NCBI RefSeq assembly: GCF_036924535.1 | Contig: NZ_JAZHRT010000001.1 | Coordinates: forward strand, 2,294,001 to 2,358,000 | Direction of reading: 5' to 3' | DNA: 64,000 nucleotides | From: Bradyrhizobium sp. AZCC 2262 | Lineage (GTDB): Bacteria; Pseudomonadota; Alphaproteobacteria; Rhizobiales; Xanthobacteraceae | Shown: piece after piece, positions 17,675 to 27,666 of the stretch | Position numbering within the stretch: position 1 is the stretch's first letter | Layout: every line of letters starts with the position of its first letter | The notes under the pieces: generated by a model | What the model saw: the letters and a program-made list of their open reading frames with translations, nothing else | Databases searched by the model: none | Told to the model about the DNA's origin: nothing | Made by a program: the position numbers and the translations under genes

Positions 17675-18118
17675 CTAGCCTCCGGCCGGAAGGATTACCT
17701 TGTAGAGATGATGGTCGAAAAAGCGGCCGTCGGCACGGGCCGTGAAATTGCCGGTCACGATGCCGGTTGCCCCCGCAAACCGGCCGCCGCCACCGATAAT
17801 CGTCCATGCGATGGAACCGGCCGCGACCCCCCCGGGCAGGTCGACGCTGGCGCCAGGATGTATGGTCTCGACGATCAGGTGGCTGCCAATGCCGGAAAAA
17901 TCCACGCGGCCAGCTTCCCAGAAGCGGCCATCCTGGGCAAAGACCATGGTGTTGAAGCTGGCATCACCCGGAAGGCTTTCGATTTGCGCTTCCGGTGAAA
18001 GTCCTTCGGAAGTTACCGCAAGGATGGCGCCCTTCGCTTGTGACTTGATAAAGCCCTTGGCATCCGTCACCGGCGTGCCTTCACCCTCGAAGTGAACAAG
18101 GATCGTCACGATATTCAT
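17675..18118 (-). CDS. Small beta-rich conserved protein, unknown function
   Basis: A 147-residue protein, compact and beta-rich by appearance, with no signal or membrane segment. The C-terminal stretch IIGGGGRFAGATGIVTGNFT resembles the glycine-rich turn in DUF3224-like or allene-oxide-cyclase-like small barrels; that likeness is from pattern only. It lies upstream of, and in the same direction as, the GGT-kinase-PLP operon, separated by 100 bases, so it may be its first gene. No catalytic motif could be named. Confidence 0.6.
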   Translation of the reverse strand: MNIVTILVHFEGEGTPVTDAKGFIKSQAKGAILAVTSEGLSPEAQIESLPGDASFNTMVFAQDGRFWEAGRVDFSGIGSHLIVETIHPGASVDLPGGVAAGSIAWTIIGGGGRFAGATGIVTGNFTARADGRFFDHHLYKVILPAGG

Positions 18119-18358
18119 GCCACCTCACATCGTCAGAAACGACCATCATCGCAGTCAGGAAACGGTAGACGATATCCGTCGATGTTTTTCAGCGAAATCG
18201 CGTGCGGGTCAGGGCCAATTCGCTAAATCCTTCGGCAATATCAGCGAATTTCGCTAGGTCTCTCTGCTAGACTTGGTCAGCATTCCCTGCGCGAGGCCGG
18301 GCGCGATCCTGATATGGATTGGGCCTTTCGGAACTCGCTGAACGACCAAGGGTTCGAC

Positions 18359-20071
18359 ATGACGACGCAGGCATATGACGTTGCGATTATCGGCGCCGGC
18401 CACAACGGATTGGTGTGCGCAAATTATCTGGCGCGCGCAGGACTCAAGGTCGTTGTCGTGGAGGCGCGTGATGTCATCGGCGGGGCCTGCACCACCGAAG
18501 AGTTGATACCTGGCGGGCGCTTCTCGTCCTGCTCCTACATCCAGATGATGTTGCGGCACGAGGTGGTCGAGGATCTCGAACTCAAGAAATATGGTCTGGT
18601 TTCGGTGGCGCCCGAGATGCAGGAGATGGCGCTGTGGAGCGATGGCGATCACGTCATGCTGTGGCAGGAGATCGACCGCACGCTTCGTACCATCGAGGCG
18701 CACAGCAGCGAGGACGGACCGAATTTCATGCGCTTCGCGACCCGGTTGCGGCGTTTCGGCGATATCACGCAATCAGCGCTGCTCAGCGACCCACCTACCG
18801 CGGAGAGCCTGCAGCGTGCGTTCAGCGAAGCAGGGGAGAGCGATCTGTTTGAAGAGTTCGTACTGCTCTCGGCAGAGGAATTGCTGTCCCGTTACGTCAA
18901 ATCAGATCGTCTTCGTGGTTTCATGATGTTCATGGGAATGGTGTCGACATGGGGCAGCCCGACAACCCCTGGCACCGCCTATGTCTACGGCTATCACGCA
19001 CAGGGCGAGTTCGAGGGTAATTTCGGTCGCTACGGTTTGCCGAAAGAGGGCATGGGCATGATCGCCGAAGCCCTGGCCCGCGGCCTGCGCGCTCACGGCG
19101 GCGAACTGCGTGTCGGCACGCCGGTTCGATCCGTGCGGGTGGAAAACGGTGTTGCGACGGGACTGGTGCTGGCGAACGGTGATGTCATCGTTGCAAAGAC
19201 GGTGGTGTCCGGAGCGGATCCAAAGCGATCGCTGGTCGACCTGTTGCCGACGGGCGTACTAGCTGCGCCGGTTGCGGCGAAGGCGCGGGATATCGATCAA
19301 CGCGGTTCCATGGCGCGCATCCATCTTCTTGTCGACGCGCTGCCCGACTATGTCGGCTTTCCAGCCGGCTGCGTTGGACCGCAGCATCAGGGGCTGGCGA
19401 TCCTGGGGCCTACTCCGGCTCTCTACGAGAGGGCCTGGCAGGCGCAACAGCGCGGCGAATTCTGCGACGATTATGTCGTTGAGGCGCTGATCCCGTCAGT
19501 GACCCATCCGAAGCTTGCGCCGCCCGGACAGCACACCTTGTCGCTCGGCGTACAGCAACTGCCGTTTAGTCTCGCTCGCGGAAGGTGGACGGATCGCAAG
19601 GAGGAATGGGCCGATCTCGTCATGGAGATCTATTTCCGTTACGCCCCCAATATGCGGAAACACATTCTCGGCCGTCACGTCATTACGCCGCTCGATCTCG
19701 AGCAGACCTACAACATCACCGGGGGCAACATCTTTCACGCCTCGATGGTCGGGCTCGACAATCTGTTCGAGAAGCGGCCGATCATCGAAGCCTCGACCTA
19801 TCGCACGCCGATCGCAGGTTATTACCTCTGTGGCTCCGGCAGCCATCCCGGCGGCGGCGTCACGGGAGCGCCGGGACACAATGCGGCGCATCGCATTCTG
19901 GCGGATTTGCAGGGACGTCGTGACGAGCGTGTCGCCCGCAGTACGGAGACCTACGATCAGGGCATGCTGGACGGATTCCTGAAGACATCCATCGGTCAGA
20001 AACTGGGATATCAGGTTGCACGTTCGCGGGTGTTTCGGTCCGTCACTGAGCTACTGAATCGCAATCGATAG
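18359..20071 (+). CDS. FAD-dependent oxidoreductase, phytoene desaturase/PYROXD2-like
   Basis: Flavoprotein of 570 residues. The dinucleotide-binding motif GAGHNG (residues 12-17) is followed by NYLARAGLKVVVVEARDVIGGACTT, typical for the phytoene-desaturase-related amine oxidase superfamily. The C terminus has YLCGSGSHPGGGVTGAPGHNAA, the second FAD-contacting motif of this branch. The ATG at 18359 has an AAGGG ribosome site; an upstream ATG at 18314 lacks one. No carotenoid genes are nearby, and the gene lies among amine and amide catabolism genes, so a non-carotenoid substrate is likely. It is divergent from the small beta-rich protein gene. Confidence 0.85.
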   Translation: MTTQAYDVAIIGAGHNGLVCANYLARAGLKVVVVEARDVIGGACTTEELIPGGRFSSCSYIQMMLRHEVVEDLELKKYGLVSVAPEMQEMALWSDGDHVMLWQEIDRTLRTIEAHSSEDGPNFMRFATRLRRFGDITQSALLSDPPTAESLQRAFSEAGESDLFEEFVLLSAEELLSRYVKSDRLRGFMMFMGMVSTWGSPTTPGTAYVYGYHAQGEFEGNFGRYGLPKEGMGMIAEALARGLRAHGGELRVGTPVRSVRVENGVATGLVLANGDVIVAKTVVSGADPKRSLVDLLPTGVLAAPVAAKARDIDQRGSMARIHLLVDALPDYVGFPAGCVGPQHQGLAILGPTPALYERAWQAQQRGEFCDDYVVEALIPSVTHPKLAPPGQHTLSLGVQQLPFSLARGRWTDRKEEWADLVMEIYFRYAPNMRKHILGRHVITPLDLEQTYNITGGNIFHASMVGLDNLFEKRPIIEASTYRTPIAGYYLCGSGSHPGGGVTGAPGHNAAHRILADLQGRRDERVARSTETYDQGMLDGFLKTSIGQKLGYQVARSRVFRSVTELLNRNR

Positions 20072-20085
20072 GTACGTAAAGCCGC

Positions 20086-22167
20086 TCAGGCCGAGCCGCG
20101 GGGGATTTTCTTGACATCCCGCCGGGCATAGATTTCGCGGCCACTTTCGTCGGCGGAAATCCGGGTGTCGACGAGGAAGCTGTCTCCGTCACTTGTCACC
20201 TCGGCATCGACGGCGACTTTTGTTGCCCAATCGCCGCGGCTGAGCGTCCATGTGGCCGACGTCGTGCAGCGCGCCGGCAACGGATCGTGCGCCGTAATCG
20301 AATAGCGCCGTGTCAGCGTCGATCCGAACGTGAGGCCGTCCTGCTCCAGCCTGGTTTCGCCATTGTCTTCGTCGACGACCAGTTCCAACCTCGACGAGGA
20401 GATGTCGAAGCTGCAGCGGCGCCGAAGGCGTGGCGGGCGAGATGCAGTCGCAGGCAGTTTCGGCTGGCTTGTCGGCACGGCGGGCGCGGGGGCCGCACAG
20501 CCTGCGTCATTGGCGCGCAATGGCAGCGCCAGACCGCACCGACTGAGATCGAATGATAAGGTCGCATGGCGCGGCGCCGGCCAGATGATTGGAAAGTAGC
20601 TGGTCGAAATTGCGATGCGAATGCGGTGGCCGGCCGTCATCCGCCATCCGATTGGCGCGAGTGCCAGCCGGACCTCATAAATATTCCCTGGTTCAACTGC
20701 GACGGGTCGTTCGTCGCCGTCGCGGTGGCCGAGGTTGAGGAAGCCGAACGTCATTCGGGTTGACGCGCCGTCCGGCGCGACGTCGCACAGGCGCACGACG
20801 ATCTGGCCGCAATCCTGGTCCGAGCTCACCGCCAGGTTCAGCGTTGGCTGGCCGAGCAAGTCGGTATCCCCTACGACGGGGTCGCTATCAAAGCAGAGCG
20901 ACAGGCCGTCGGCCTCGCGCTGATCTCCGGGCAAATAGGCGCCGGGTCCAGTCGGATACCAAGGCATCCATTCGCCGGCCCCGGTGCCTACGGTCAGGGG
21001 TGATCGTATCGCGAGCGTTGCATCCGACGACAAGCCAACTCCCAGCCGCCCCGGCGCAAAACCGTAGCGCCGCATTTCGATGGAGGGCGATGGCCATATT
21101 TTTTCGGAAACCCAGAGCCCGGGCCGCTCCGCGAGATCGGAGCTTGGCGCGTGCGACTCGATCAGCCACGCGGTAAGGGCAGGAAAGGCTTCCACTCCTT
21201 GCCCGTCGCCTGAGCCTTTCAGCGTGTGATCGAACCAGCGCGCGGCGAGGTCGACAAAATCGATGCCCGGTCCGGGGTGGGCAGTATGCGGAAAACAGTG
21301 CCCCCACGGTCCTGCGATAGCAGCGCGCGGCACAGCGAGGTTGTCGAGCAGCCGTGGCAAGGCCACCGCATAGCCGGTATCGGCCCAACCGACACTCATT
21401 AGGACCGGGCAGGTTATCTTGTGAAGACCGAGCGTGGCTGAGCCGGCATGCCAGTAAGAATCGAAGGTCGGGTGCGCGCCCCAGATTTCAAAATAGTTTT
21501 GATAGGAAGCGAGCCGCTCGAGCCACATGTCGCGCCAGCGCTCGCCGACGACCCAGGGCAGCGGCGGCCGAAGGTGCATCCCGCTGAGTTGGGCCCCATG
21601 CCAAACGGCATAGACGAGAAGACAGCCGCCTTGATAGCGATTCAGATACCGGTCATCAGCGCCATCGACCGGAAAAATCGCGCCAAGCGATGCGGGTTGG
21701 TGCGTAGCCACCATCAGGCTCGCATGGGCAGGCCAAGACAAGCCGGTCATGCCGGTCTTGCCGTTGCACCAGGGCTGCGACGCGATCCATGCCAGCGCCT
21801 CGACGGCGTCGGTCCAGTAGGCCGCATCAAACTGGTCTCGATGCAGACCTTCGGAATTTCCGGTTCCGCGGACGTCGAGCTTGACGCAGGCGTAACCGCG
21901 CGCGGCCAGCGATGCATAGATGCCTTCGTCGGCGAGGGCACTACCGTCAGAACTTCGGTAGGGATGATAGTCGACGAGCGCTGGTACCGGGACGCCTTCG
22001 GCATCGGCAGGTCGCCAAAGACGCGCGCCGAGGGTCAGTCCACTGGCCAGAGGAATAGCCAGGTGGTCAACCCGTACGATGCTGCTGCCCGATGGAATGG
22101 CGCCGTTCACGACATGCCCCCTTTCTGCAAAATCTAGCAGGTGGATGGTGCGAACTTCACTATTCAC
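20086..22167 (-). CDS. CocE/NonD-family hydrolase (peptidase S15 fold)
   Basis: Alpha/beta hydrolase of 693 residues in the X-Pro dipeptidyl-peptidase/cocaine-esterase superfamily. Visible are DYHPYR, LDVRGTGNSEG (residues 98-107), the nucleophile elbow TGLSWPA with Ser144, and the C-terminal jelly-roll domain with VRLCDVAPDG and the EVRLALAPIGWRMTAGHRIRIAIS motif. Substrates may be esters, amides or acylated amino compounds. The gene runs convergent with the FAD oxidoreductase and divergent from a LysR-type regulator 83 bases away, which is therefore its likely regulator. Several upstream starts are possible; the first ATG was kept. Confidence 0.88.
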   Translation of the reverse strand: MNSEVRTIHLLDFAERGHVVNGAIPSGSSIVRVDHLAIPLASGLTLGARLWRPADAEGVPVPALVDYHPYRSSDGSALADEGIYASLAARGYACVKLDVRGTGNSEGLHRDQFDAAYWTDAVEALAWIASQPWCNGKTGMTGLSWPAHASLMVATHQPASLGAIFPVDGADDRYLNRYQGGCLLVYAVWHGAQLSGMHLRPPLPWVVGERWRDMWLERLASYQNYFEIWGAHPTFDSYWHAGSATLGLHKITCPVLMSVGWADTGYAVALPRLLDNLAVPRAAIAGPWGHCFPHTAHPGPGIDFVDLAARWFDHTLKGSGDGQGVEAFPALTAWLIESHAPSSDLAERPGLWVSEKIWPSPSIEMRRYGFAPGRLGVGLSSDATLAIRSPLTVGTGAGEWMPWYPTGPGAYLPGDQREADGLSLCFDSDPVVGDTDLLGQPTLNLAVSSDQDCGQIVVRLCDVAPDGASTRMTFGFLNLGHRDGDERPVAVEPGNIYEVRLALAPIGWRMTAGHRIRIAISTSYFPIIWPAPRHATLSFDLSRCGLALPLRANDAGCAAPAPAVPTSQPKLPATASRPPRLRRRCSFDISSSRLELVVDEDNGETRLEQDGLTFGSTLTRRYSITAHDPLPARCTTSATWTLSRGDWATKVAVDAEVTSDGDSFLVDTRISADESGREIYARRDVKKIPRGSA

Positions 22168-22250
22168 TATCGGAAAAACGCGTCATTATGCTGTTTTGGG
22201 GCCTCAATCCGAGAACCGAAGCCTCGAACCCGCGAGACCAAACGAGTGCT

Positions 22251-23153
22251 ATGCATCTGACTTTTAGGCAGATTTCCTACTTCGTCGCGACGGCCGAGGC
22301 TGGCTCGGTTTCGGGGGCCGCGGCACGCCTCAACATTTCACAGTCCGCTATTACCGAGAGCGTCCGGGCGCTCGAAGCCCAGACCGGAGCGACGCTGTTC
22401 GATCGAAGTTCGAAGGGCGTGACCCTGACCTATCAAGGTCATCAGTTCCTGCGGCACTCCCGCTTGATCATGGCCGCGGTCGCGGATGCCGGCCGGGTGT
22501 TGAAGACCGGTCCGGAGGCGGCTTCCGGCACGCTCCATTTGGGTGTCACGAGCCTGGTGTCGGGGTACTTCCTGGCAGACGTGCTAGCGCGCTTCCGGCG
22601 CATCTTCCCCAATGTATTGGTCAAGGTCGTGGAGGAGGACCGCTCCTTTATCGAACACCTCTTGGTCAATGGCGAACTCAACGTTGCGTTGATGCTGGTC
22701 TCCAATCTGGAGGATCACGACGCGCTGGAAGTCGAGACCTTGGTGCGGTCGCGCAATCGGGTCTGGTTGCCGGCAGGGCACGCGCTGCTCGCGCACGATC
22801 AGGTGGAACTGGCCGCCCTGAACGCGGAGCCGCTGATCGGGCTGTCAATCGACGAAATGCCGCAAACGACTGCAGCCCTCTGGCAGTCCGCGCGGCTTCG
22901 ACCGAATTTCGCCTTGACCACATCCTCGGTCGAAGCCGTTCGCAGTCTGGTCGCGACCGGAGCCGGATTGGCCATTATGCCGGATATGACCTTCAGGCCA
23001 TGGTCGCTCGAAGGCGACCGCCTCGAAGCGCGGCCAATCCAGGGCGTTGAAGTGACCGTCGATGTCGGGGTCGCATGGCGACGCGGTTCCATTATTCCGG
23101 ATGAGGCACAGATTTTCCTGCATCTGGCGCGCGAGTATAGGGGCGAGCGGTAG
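22251..23153 (+). CDS. LysR-family transcriptional regulator
   Basis: DNA-binding regulator of 300 residues from the ATG at 22251. The helix-turn-helix lies at the N terminus ([53 protein letters not shown]) in the classical LysR arrangement, followed by the effector-binding domain. A longer frame from 22092 overlaps the divergent hydrolase gene and adds no conserved sequence. The shared 83-bp region with the CocE-type gene is the usual place for a LysR operator, so it probably controls that gene and itself. Confidence 0.92.
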   Translation: MHLTFRQISYFVATAEAGSVSGAAARLNISQSAITESVRALEAQTGATLFDRSSKGVTLTYQGHQFLRHSRLIMAAVADAGRVLKTGPEAASGTLHLGVTSLVSGYFLADVLARFRRIFPNVLVKVVEEDRSFIEHLLVNGELNVALMLVSNLEDHDALEVETLVRSRNRVWLPAGHALLAHDQVELAALNAEPLIGLSIDEMPQTTAALWQSARLRPNFALTTSSVEAVRSLVATGAGLAIMPDMTFRPWSLEGDRLEARPIQGVEVTVDVGVAWRRGSIIPDEAQIFLHLAREYRGER

Positions 23154-23257
23154 ACCGACCGGGTTTTCCGATAGGAGCCCGTCAGGTTTTTGTATTTCCC
23201 ATGCCCCCGGGGGTCTCGTTAGGGTTCGGTACCAAACGAAAATGCGGAGCCGAGCGG

Positions 23258-24706
23258 ATGAATATCGCCAATCCAACCATCCTCACCAACTTGCTCATCA
23301 ACGGGCAGATGGTCCCAGGTGAGGGACCGGTCGAGACGATCCTCAACCCTGCGACCGGAAAGGCTTTGGCCGAGGTCCCGGAAGCCTCGCACGAGCAAGT
23401 CTCAAATGCCGTGAAAGCAGCCTCGCGCGCCTTCGAGACCTGGTCGCAGACCACGCCTGGGCATCGTGCCGGGTTGCTGCTCAAGGTTGCCGATCGCATC
23501 GAGGCAGACGCGGAGGCTTTTGCCCGGCTCGAATCCCTGAACTGCGGAAAACCCTATTTGCGGATGCTCGGCGATGAAATTCCGGCCATCGTGGATGTCA
23601 TACGCTTTCTTGCAGGAGCGGCGCGCTGCATGACGGGCAGTGCGGCGGGCGAGTATGTCGGCAACCACACCAGCATGATCCGCCGCGATCCTGTGGGTGT
23701 CGTCGGTTCGATCGCCCCCTGGAATTTCCCGTTGATGATGGCGGCGTGGAAGCTTGCTGCGCCGCTTGCGGTGGGCAACACGGTGGTGATGAAGCCGTCG
23801 GAGCAGACTCCGCTGACCGCGCTCAAGCTGGCGCTCATCCTTGCTGAAATCGTCCCGCCGGGCGTCGTCAACATTGTGCCGGGCCGCGGCGACAGCGTCG
23901 GATCTGCGCTGGTCAGCATGCCAGGCGTGCGGATGGTATCGCTAACCGGCGACATCACGACCGGTCAGAAAGTGCTTCAGGCGGCTGTAAAAACCCTGAA
24001 ACGCACCCATCTCGAACTCGGGGGCAAGGCGCCGGTCATTGTCATGGACGACGCGAATCTCGATGAGGTGGTCGCGAGTATCAGGACCGCGGGCTTTTAC
24101 AATGCAGGTCAGGATTGTTGCGCCGCCTGTCGGGTCTATGCCGCGCCGAAGATTTATGACCGTCTCGTCGCGGATCTCTCGAGCTCAGTGAAGACGATCA
24201 AGCTCGGCGCACCGGAAGACGAGTCGACTGAACTCGGGCCTCTTATCACCGAACTCCAGCGCGAGCGTGTCGCCAGCTTTGTCGAGCGGGCGAGCAAGCA
24301 GAAGCATATCGAGATCGTCACCGGCGGCAAGCGTTCGGACCATGCGGGCTTCTATTACCAGCCGACCGTTGTCGCGAATGCACAGCAGACCGATGAAATC
24401 GTTCGCCGCGAGGTGTTCGGACCGGTGGTCTCGGTGACGCGTTTCGATGATGCCGAGCAGGCGATCTCATGGGCCAACGATAGCGATTACGGGCTGGCAT
24501 CTTCGGTCTGGACGCGGGACGCCAAGACTGCCCTCAAGATCAGCTCCCGTCTCCAATATGGCACCGTGTGGGTCAATACGCACTTCACCCTAATCAGCGA
24601 AATGCCGCACGGTGGCATGAAGATGTCGGGTTATGGCAAGGACCAATCGATGTACAGCCTGGAAGACTACACCGTGATGCGTCACGTCATGATGAATTTC
24701 GGCTAA
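23258..24706 (+). CDS. Aldehyde dehydrogenase, aminobutyraldehyde dehydrogenase-like
   Basis: NAD(P)-dependent aldehyde dehydrogenase of 482 residues. Catalytic Cys287 lies in GQDCCAACR and general base Glu253 in [41 protein letters not shown] is the substrate and cofactor segment. The GQDC-x-AACR form is characteristic of gamma-aminobutyraldehyde (PatD/PuuC-like) and betaine aldehyde enzymes. The ATG at 23258 has GGAG about 10 bases upstream; a longer frame from 23201 lacks one. An Lrp-type regulator gene follows closely. A role in amine or polyamine catabolism fits both the family and the neighbours. Confidence 0.9.
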   Translation: MNIANPTILTNLLINGQMVPGEGPVETILNPATGKALAEVPEASHEQVSNAVKAASRAFETWSQTTPGHRAGLLLKVADRIEADAEAFARLESLNCGKPYLRMLGDEIPAIVDVIRFLAGAARCMTGSAAGEYVGNHTSMIRRDPVGVVGSIAPWNFPLMMAAWKLAAPLAVGNTVVMKPSEQTPLTALKLALILAEIVPPGVVNIVPGRGDSVGSALVSMPGVRMVSLTGDITTGQKVLQAAVKTLKRTHLELGGKAPVIVMDDANLDEVVASIRTAGFYNAGQDCCAACRVYAAPKIYDRLVADLSSSVKTIKLGAPEDESTELGPLITELQRERVASFVERASKQKHIEIVTGGKRSDHAGFYYQPTVVANAQQTDEIVRREVFGPVVSVTRFDDAEQAISWANDSDYGLASSVWTRDAKTALKISSRLQYGTVWVNTHFTLISEMPHGGMKMSGYGKDQSMYSLEDYTVMRHVMMNFG

Positions 24707-24733
24707 TACCAATTGGCGATGGAGCGGCTTGAG

Positions 24734-25291
24734 ATGAGTTCGGTTCAGGTTTTACCCGTCGAAAACGTCAGGCTGCGGCTCGATCGCCTTGATATCAAGA
24801 TCCTGGCCGCGCTGCAGAACGATGGCCGGATGAGCAACCTCAAACTCTCCGAACTGGTCGGTCTGTCGCCGACGCCGTGCCTCCAGCGCGTGCGCCGGTT
24901 GGAAAACGCCGGCTACATCCAGGCGTATGGCGCCACACTCGATATTCGAAGGATCGCGTCGCATATCACGGTTCATACGGATGTGACGTTGCGCAAGCGA
25001 ACTCTCGAGCACACGCAGCAATTCGAACGTTACGTGCGCGATGAGCAGTTCATAGTCGAGTGCTATCTCGTCAGCGGTGGCTTCGACTACGTGGTCAAGG
25101 TTGTTGCGCGCGACGTCGATCACTACCGCGAGATCATGGACGACATGCTTGCCGCGGGGATCGGGATAGAAAGGTTCTCGAGCTTCATCGCGCTGCAGCA
25201 GGTCAAGCAGTCGCGGGGGATTCCGATGGGCCTTATCGGAGTGTCCAGCGCTGAACACGATCAACGGGCCCGCGTGATCAGGCGCGGTTGA
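24734..25291 (+). CDS. Lrp/AsnC-family transcriptional regulator
   Basis: Regulator of 185 residues with the Lrp helix-turn-helix (LDRLDIKILAALQNDGRMSNLKLSELVGLSPTPCLQRVRRLENAGYI) and the AsnC ligand-binding ferredoxin-like domain (FDYVVKVVARDVDHYREIMDDML). The ATG at 24734 has GGAG about nine bases upstream; ATG 24719 is an alternative. It starts 27 bases after the aldehyde dehydrogenase gene and likely senses an amino acid that controls it. Confidence 0.9.
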   Translation: MSSVQVLPVENVRLRLDRLDIKILAALQNDGRMSNLKLSELVGLSPTPCLQRVRRLENAGYIQAYGATLDIRRIASHITVHTDVTLRKRTLEHTQQFERYVRDEQFIVECYLVSGGFDYVVKVVARDVDHYREIMDDMLAAGIGIERFSSFIALQQVKQSRGIPMGLIGVSSAEHDQRARVIRRG

Positions 25292-25356
25292 AAGACGCGG
25301 TTCACCAGCGCTCGTTAGCCGTCGGCCCAGCCTTTGCTACGTGCTTTCGGTTGCGT

Positions 25357-26520
25357 TTAGATGATGCCGGTCTCGCGATACGGCGCGCCGTCCAGTACAC
25401 GCTGCCATCCAAAGCGGCTCAGATCGATGGTCTGATAGCTGCCATCCAGAATCAGTTCGGCTATCGCCCGCCCGCAGCCTGGCGCATGCATCAAACCGTG
25501 CCCGGAGAATCCGGCAACCATGTAGAAATTCGGCATGCCGCCGGTCGATGGCCCGATAATCACATTGCCGTCGAGTTCGTTCTGATCATAGAGGCCGGCC
25601 ATCACGTTTTTTTCCTTCGTCCTTTCGAACGCCGGAAATCGATGCGCGAGCGCGGGCCATACCACGCGTTCAAAATAATCATGCTCGACGTCGAAATTGA
25701 ATCCGCGCGGCTCGCTGGTGTCCGGCACGCCGCCTGAATAGCCCTTGCCCTCCGGTCGAAACGCCAATCGCTGAGTGTCTTTCAGGTACGGAAGCGGCTC
25801 TATCGTGTTTTCGCTTTCGAAGTAATGCTCATAGCGGCGCATCGGCTCGATCGGTACCCGCATCCCCACCATCGCGCTGATCTGTTTCGCCCAGGCGCCC
25901 GCCGCGTTCACCACATGATCCGTCGCGATGATGGCGCCTGATTTCAACGTCACTTCTCGAACGCGTCCACCCCGTGTCTCCAGTCCGACTACTTCGTCGT
26001 CGAGGAACGTCGCGCCTATTGCGCTTGCTTTCCGTCGCAATCCGCGCAGGACGCTGTAGGGATCCAGCCAGCCGTCATCAGGTGAAAAAACTGCAGCCGC
26101 GAGATCGGCTACATTCATCGAGGGGAATTTGCTCTTCAGTCCATTCTGATCGAGCCAGACAGCATTCACGCCGTTCGCTTGCTGCACACGATAGTTTCTT
26201 TCGAGCATGTCGACATCTTTCGACGCGACGATGAACAGATAGCCGTTCTTCCTGAAATCGATTCGCGCGGGCTCGTCGCCCACAGTCATGTCGGCTTCAA
26301 ACCGCTCAAAGAACGGAATGCTGAAGTTGGAAAGGGCGATGTTCTCCGGCAGGGCGAAAAGCCGGCGGACGCCGCCGGACGCACGCGGCGTCGAGGCTTG
26401 CTGATAGGACTTGTCCCGCTCGATGACGGCCACCGAGCAGGCCTTCGGATGACTCCTCAGAAAATAGGCAACGCTCGCCCCAATTGCTCCTCCACCGACA
26501 ACAACGACGTCATAATGCAC
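25357..26520 (-). CDS. FAD-dependent oxidoreductase, DAO family
   Basis: Flavoprotein of 387 residues of the D-amino-acid oxidase/sarcosine oxidase/glycine oxidase superfamily. It begins MHYDVVVVGGGAIGAS with the GGGAIG dinucleotide motif (residues 9-14), then ERDKSYQQASTPRASGGVRR, and ends with the family motif NFYMVAGFSGHGLMHAPGCGRAIAELILDG. The substrate is probably an N-methylated or D-amino acid; the exact one is not shown. Its promoter region is shared with the divergent amino-acid binding-protein gene and holds two ATTGTATA-type operator sequences. Confidence 0.88.
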   Translation of the reverse strand: MHYDVVVVGGGAIGASVAYFLRSHPKACSVAVIERDKSYQQASTPRASGGVRRLFALPENIALSNFSIPFFERFEADMTVGDEPARIDFRKNGYLFIVASKDVDMLERNYRVQQANGVNAVWLDQNGLKSKFPSMNVADLAAAVFSPDDGWLDPYSVLRGLRRKASAIGATFLDDEVVGLETRGGRVREVTLKSGAIIATDHVVNAAGAWAKQISAMVGMRVPIEPMRRYEHYFESENTIEPLPYLKDTQRLAFRPEGKGYSGGVPDTSEPRGFNFDVEHDYFERVVWPALAHRFPAFERTKEKNVMAGLYDQNELDGNVIIGPSTGGMPNFYMVAGFSGHGLMHAPGCGRAIAELILDGSYQTIDLSRFGWQRVLDGAPYRETGII

Positions 26521-26586
26521 GTGCTTCCCCTTACATCGTTTGCGCGCCTGCTGGGGGCGGCAATGAGCCGAACGGTGCTTTTATAG

Positions 26587-26618
26587 ATTGTATAAACTAT
26601 GTTGCTATTGTATACAAT
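26587..26618. promoter_or_regulatory. Paired GntR-type operators between the DAO and SBP genes
   Basis: A perfect 12-bp palindrome ATTGTATACAAT (26607-26618) is preceded at 20-bp spacing by the related sequence ATTGTATAAACT (26587-26598). TTGTATACAA-type palindromes are typical operators of FadR/FCD-subfamily GntR regulators, one of which is encoded at 27667-28422. The same core recurs at 29564-29575. The two-turn spacing would place two dimers on one face of the DNA. Confidence 0.65.
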
Positions 26619-26640
26619 ACCAACGGTTTTGGAGGCGGCA

Positions 26641-27603
26641 ATGAACCAACCTGACGTTAAGACCTTGATTTGCGCGGTCCTAGCCTGTCTCGGGTCGAGC
26701 GCCGACCTCTTTGCCCAGGACAAGTCGGACACGCTCGACAAGATCAGGAGTAGCGGTGTCATTACGCTCGGCCACCGCGATACATCGATTCCGTTTTCGT
26801 ATCTCGACGATGCCCAGCGTGTGGTCGGCTTTTCGATCGATCTCTGCTCCCGCGTCATCGACCAGATCAAAACGGTCACCAAACGCCCCGACCTCCAGGT
26901 CAAGTACCAGCCCGTCACTTCCGCAACGCGAATTCCGTTGCTTGCCAACGGTACGATCGACATCGAGTGTGGATCCACGACCAACACCGTGGAGCGGCAA
27001 GCCCAGGTGGCATTTTCATCCACCACCTATTTGACGACCAGCAACTTCGTCTCGAAGAAGTCGGCCGGTATCCGTGGCTTCGACGATCTCAAGGGCCGCA
27101 CCGTGGTCTCGAGCGCCGGCACCACGAGTCTCCGGCTGCTTAACGAGCTTAACGCCCGAAAAACGCTCGGCATGTCGATCATCCCGGCAAAGGACCACGC
27201 CGAAGCATTCTTGATGGTGGCGACAGATCGCGCGGCGGTGTTCGTGATGGACGACGTGTTGTTGGCTGGATTGGTCGCCAACGCGCAGGACTCATCGACA
27301 TATGCAATCTCGAGCGAGTTTCTGTCCGTAGAGCCTTACGCGATCATGATGCGACGCGATGATCCCGGCTTCAAGCAACTGGTGGACGCTTCGCTCAGTG
27401 AGGCGTTTCGTTCCGGGGATTTCGAACGCACCTATCGGAAATGGTTCGAATCACCGATACCGCCGCGAAACATCAACCTCAAACTTCCGATGAGCGCGGC
27501 CTTGAAGAAGGTCGTTCAGCGCCCCACCGACGCGGCCGATCCCGCTGCGTATCAATGTGCGGTCAAAGCGGCTGTTCGCATCGAGTACCGTTCTATTGCA
27601 TAA
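26641..27603 (+). CDS. Amino-acid ABC transporter substrate-binding protein
   Basis: Periplasmic SBP family 3 protein, 320 residues, similar to glutamate/aspartate-binding proteins. The signal peptide (VKTLICAVLACLGSSADLFAQ) is followed by SGVITLGHRDTSIPFSYLDDAQRVVGFSIDLC, the typical ligand-binding N-lobe, and IDIECGSTTNT. The ATG at 26641 has GGAGG five bases upstream. No permease or ATPase gene is adjacent, so it is an orphan binding protein that must use a transporter encoded elsewhere. It is divergent from the DAO oxidoreductase gene and followed by the GntR regulator gene. Confidence 0.88.
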   Translation: MNQPDVKTLICAVLACLGSSADLFAQDKSDTLDKIRSSGVITLGHRDTSIPFSYLDDAQRVVGFSIDLCSRVIDQIKTVTKRPDLQVKYQPVTSATRIPLLANGTIDIECGSTTNTVERQAQVAFSSTTYLTTSNFVSKKSAGIRGFDDLKGRTVVSSAGTTSLRLLNELNARKTLGMSIIPAKDHAEAFLMVATDRAAVFVMDDVLLAGLVANAQDSSTYAISSEFLSVEPYAIMMRRDDPGFKQLVDASLSEAFRSGDFERTYRKWFESPIPPRNINLKLPMSAALKKVVQRPTDAADPAAYQCAVKAAVRIEYRSIA

Positions 27604-27666
27604 TTTGCAGCGCGATTTTATACGGAATGAGCCGCACTCAAGCGGCGACGGCGGCGATCGCTCATT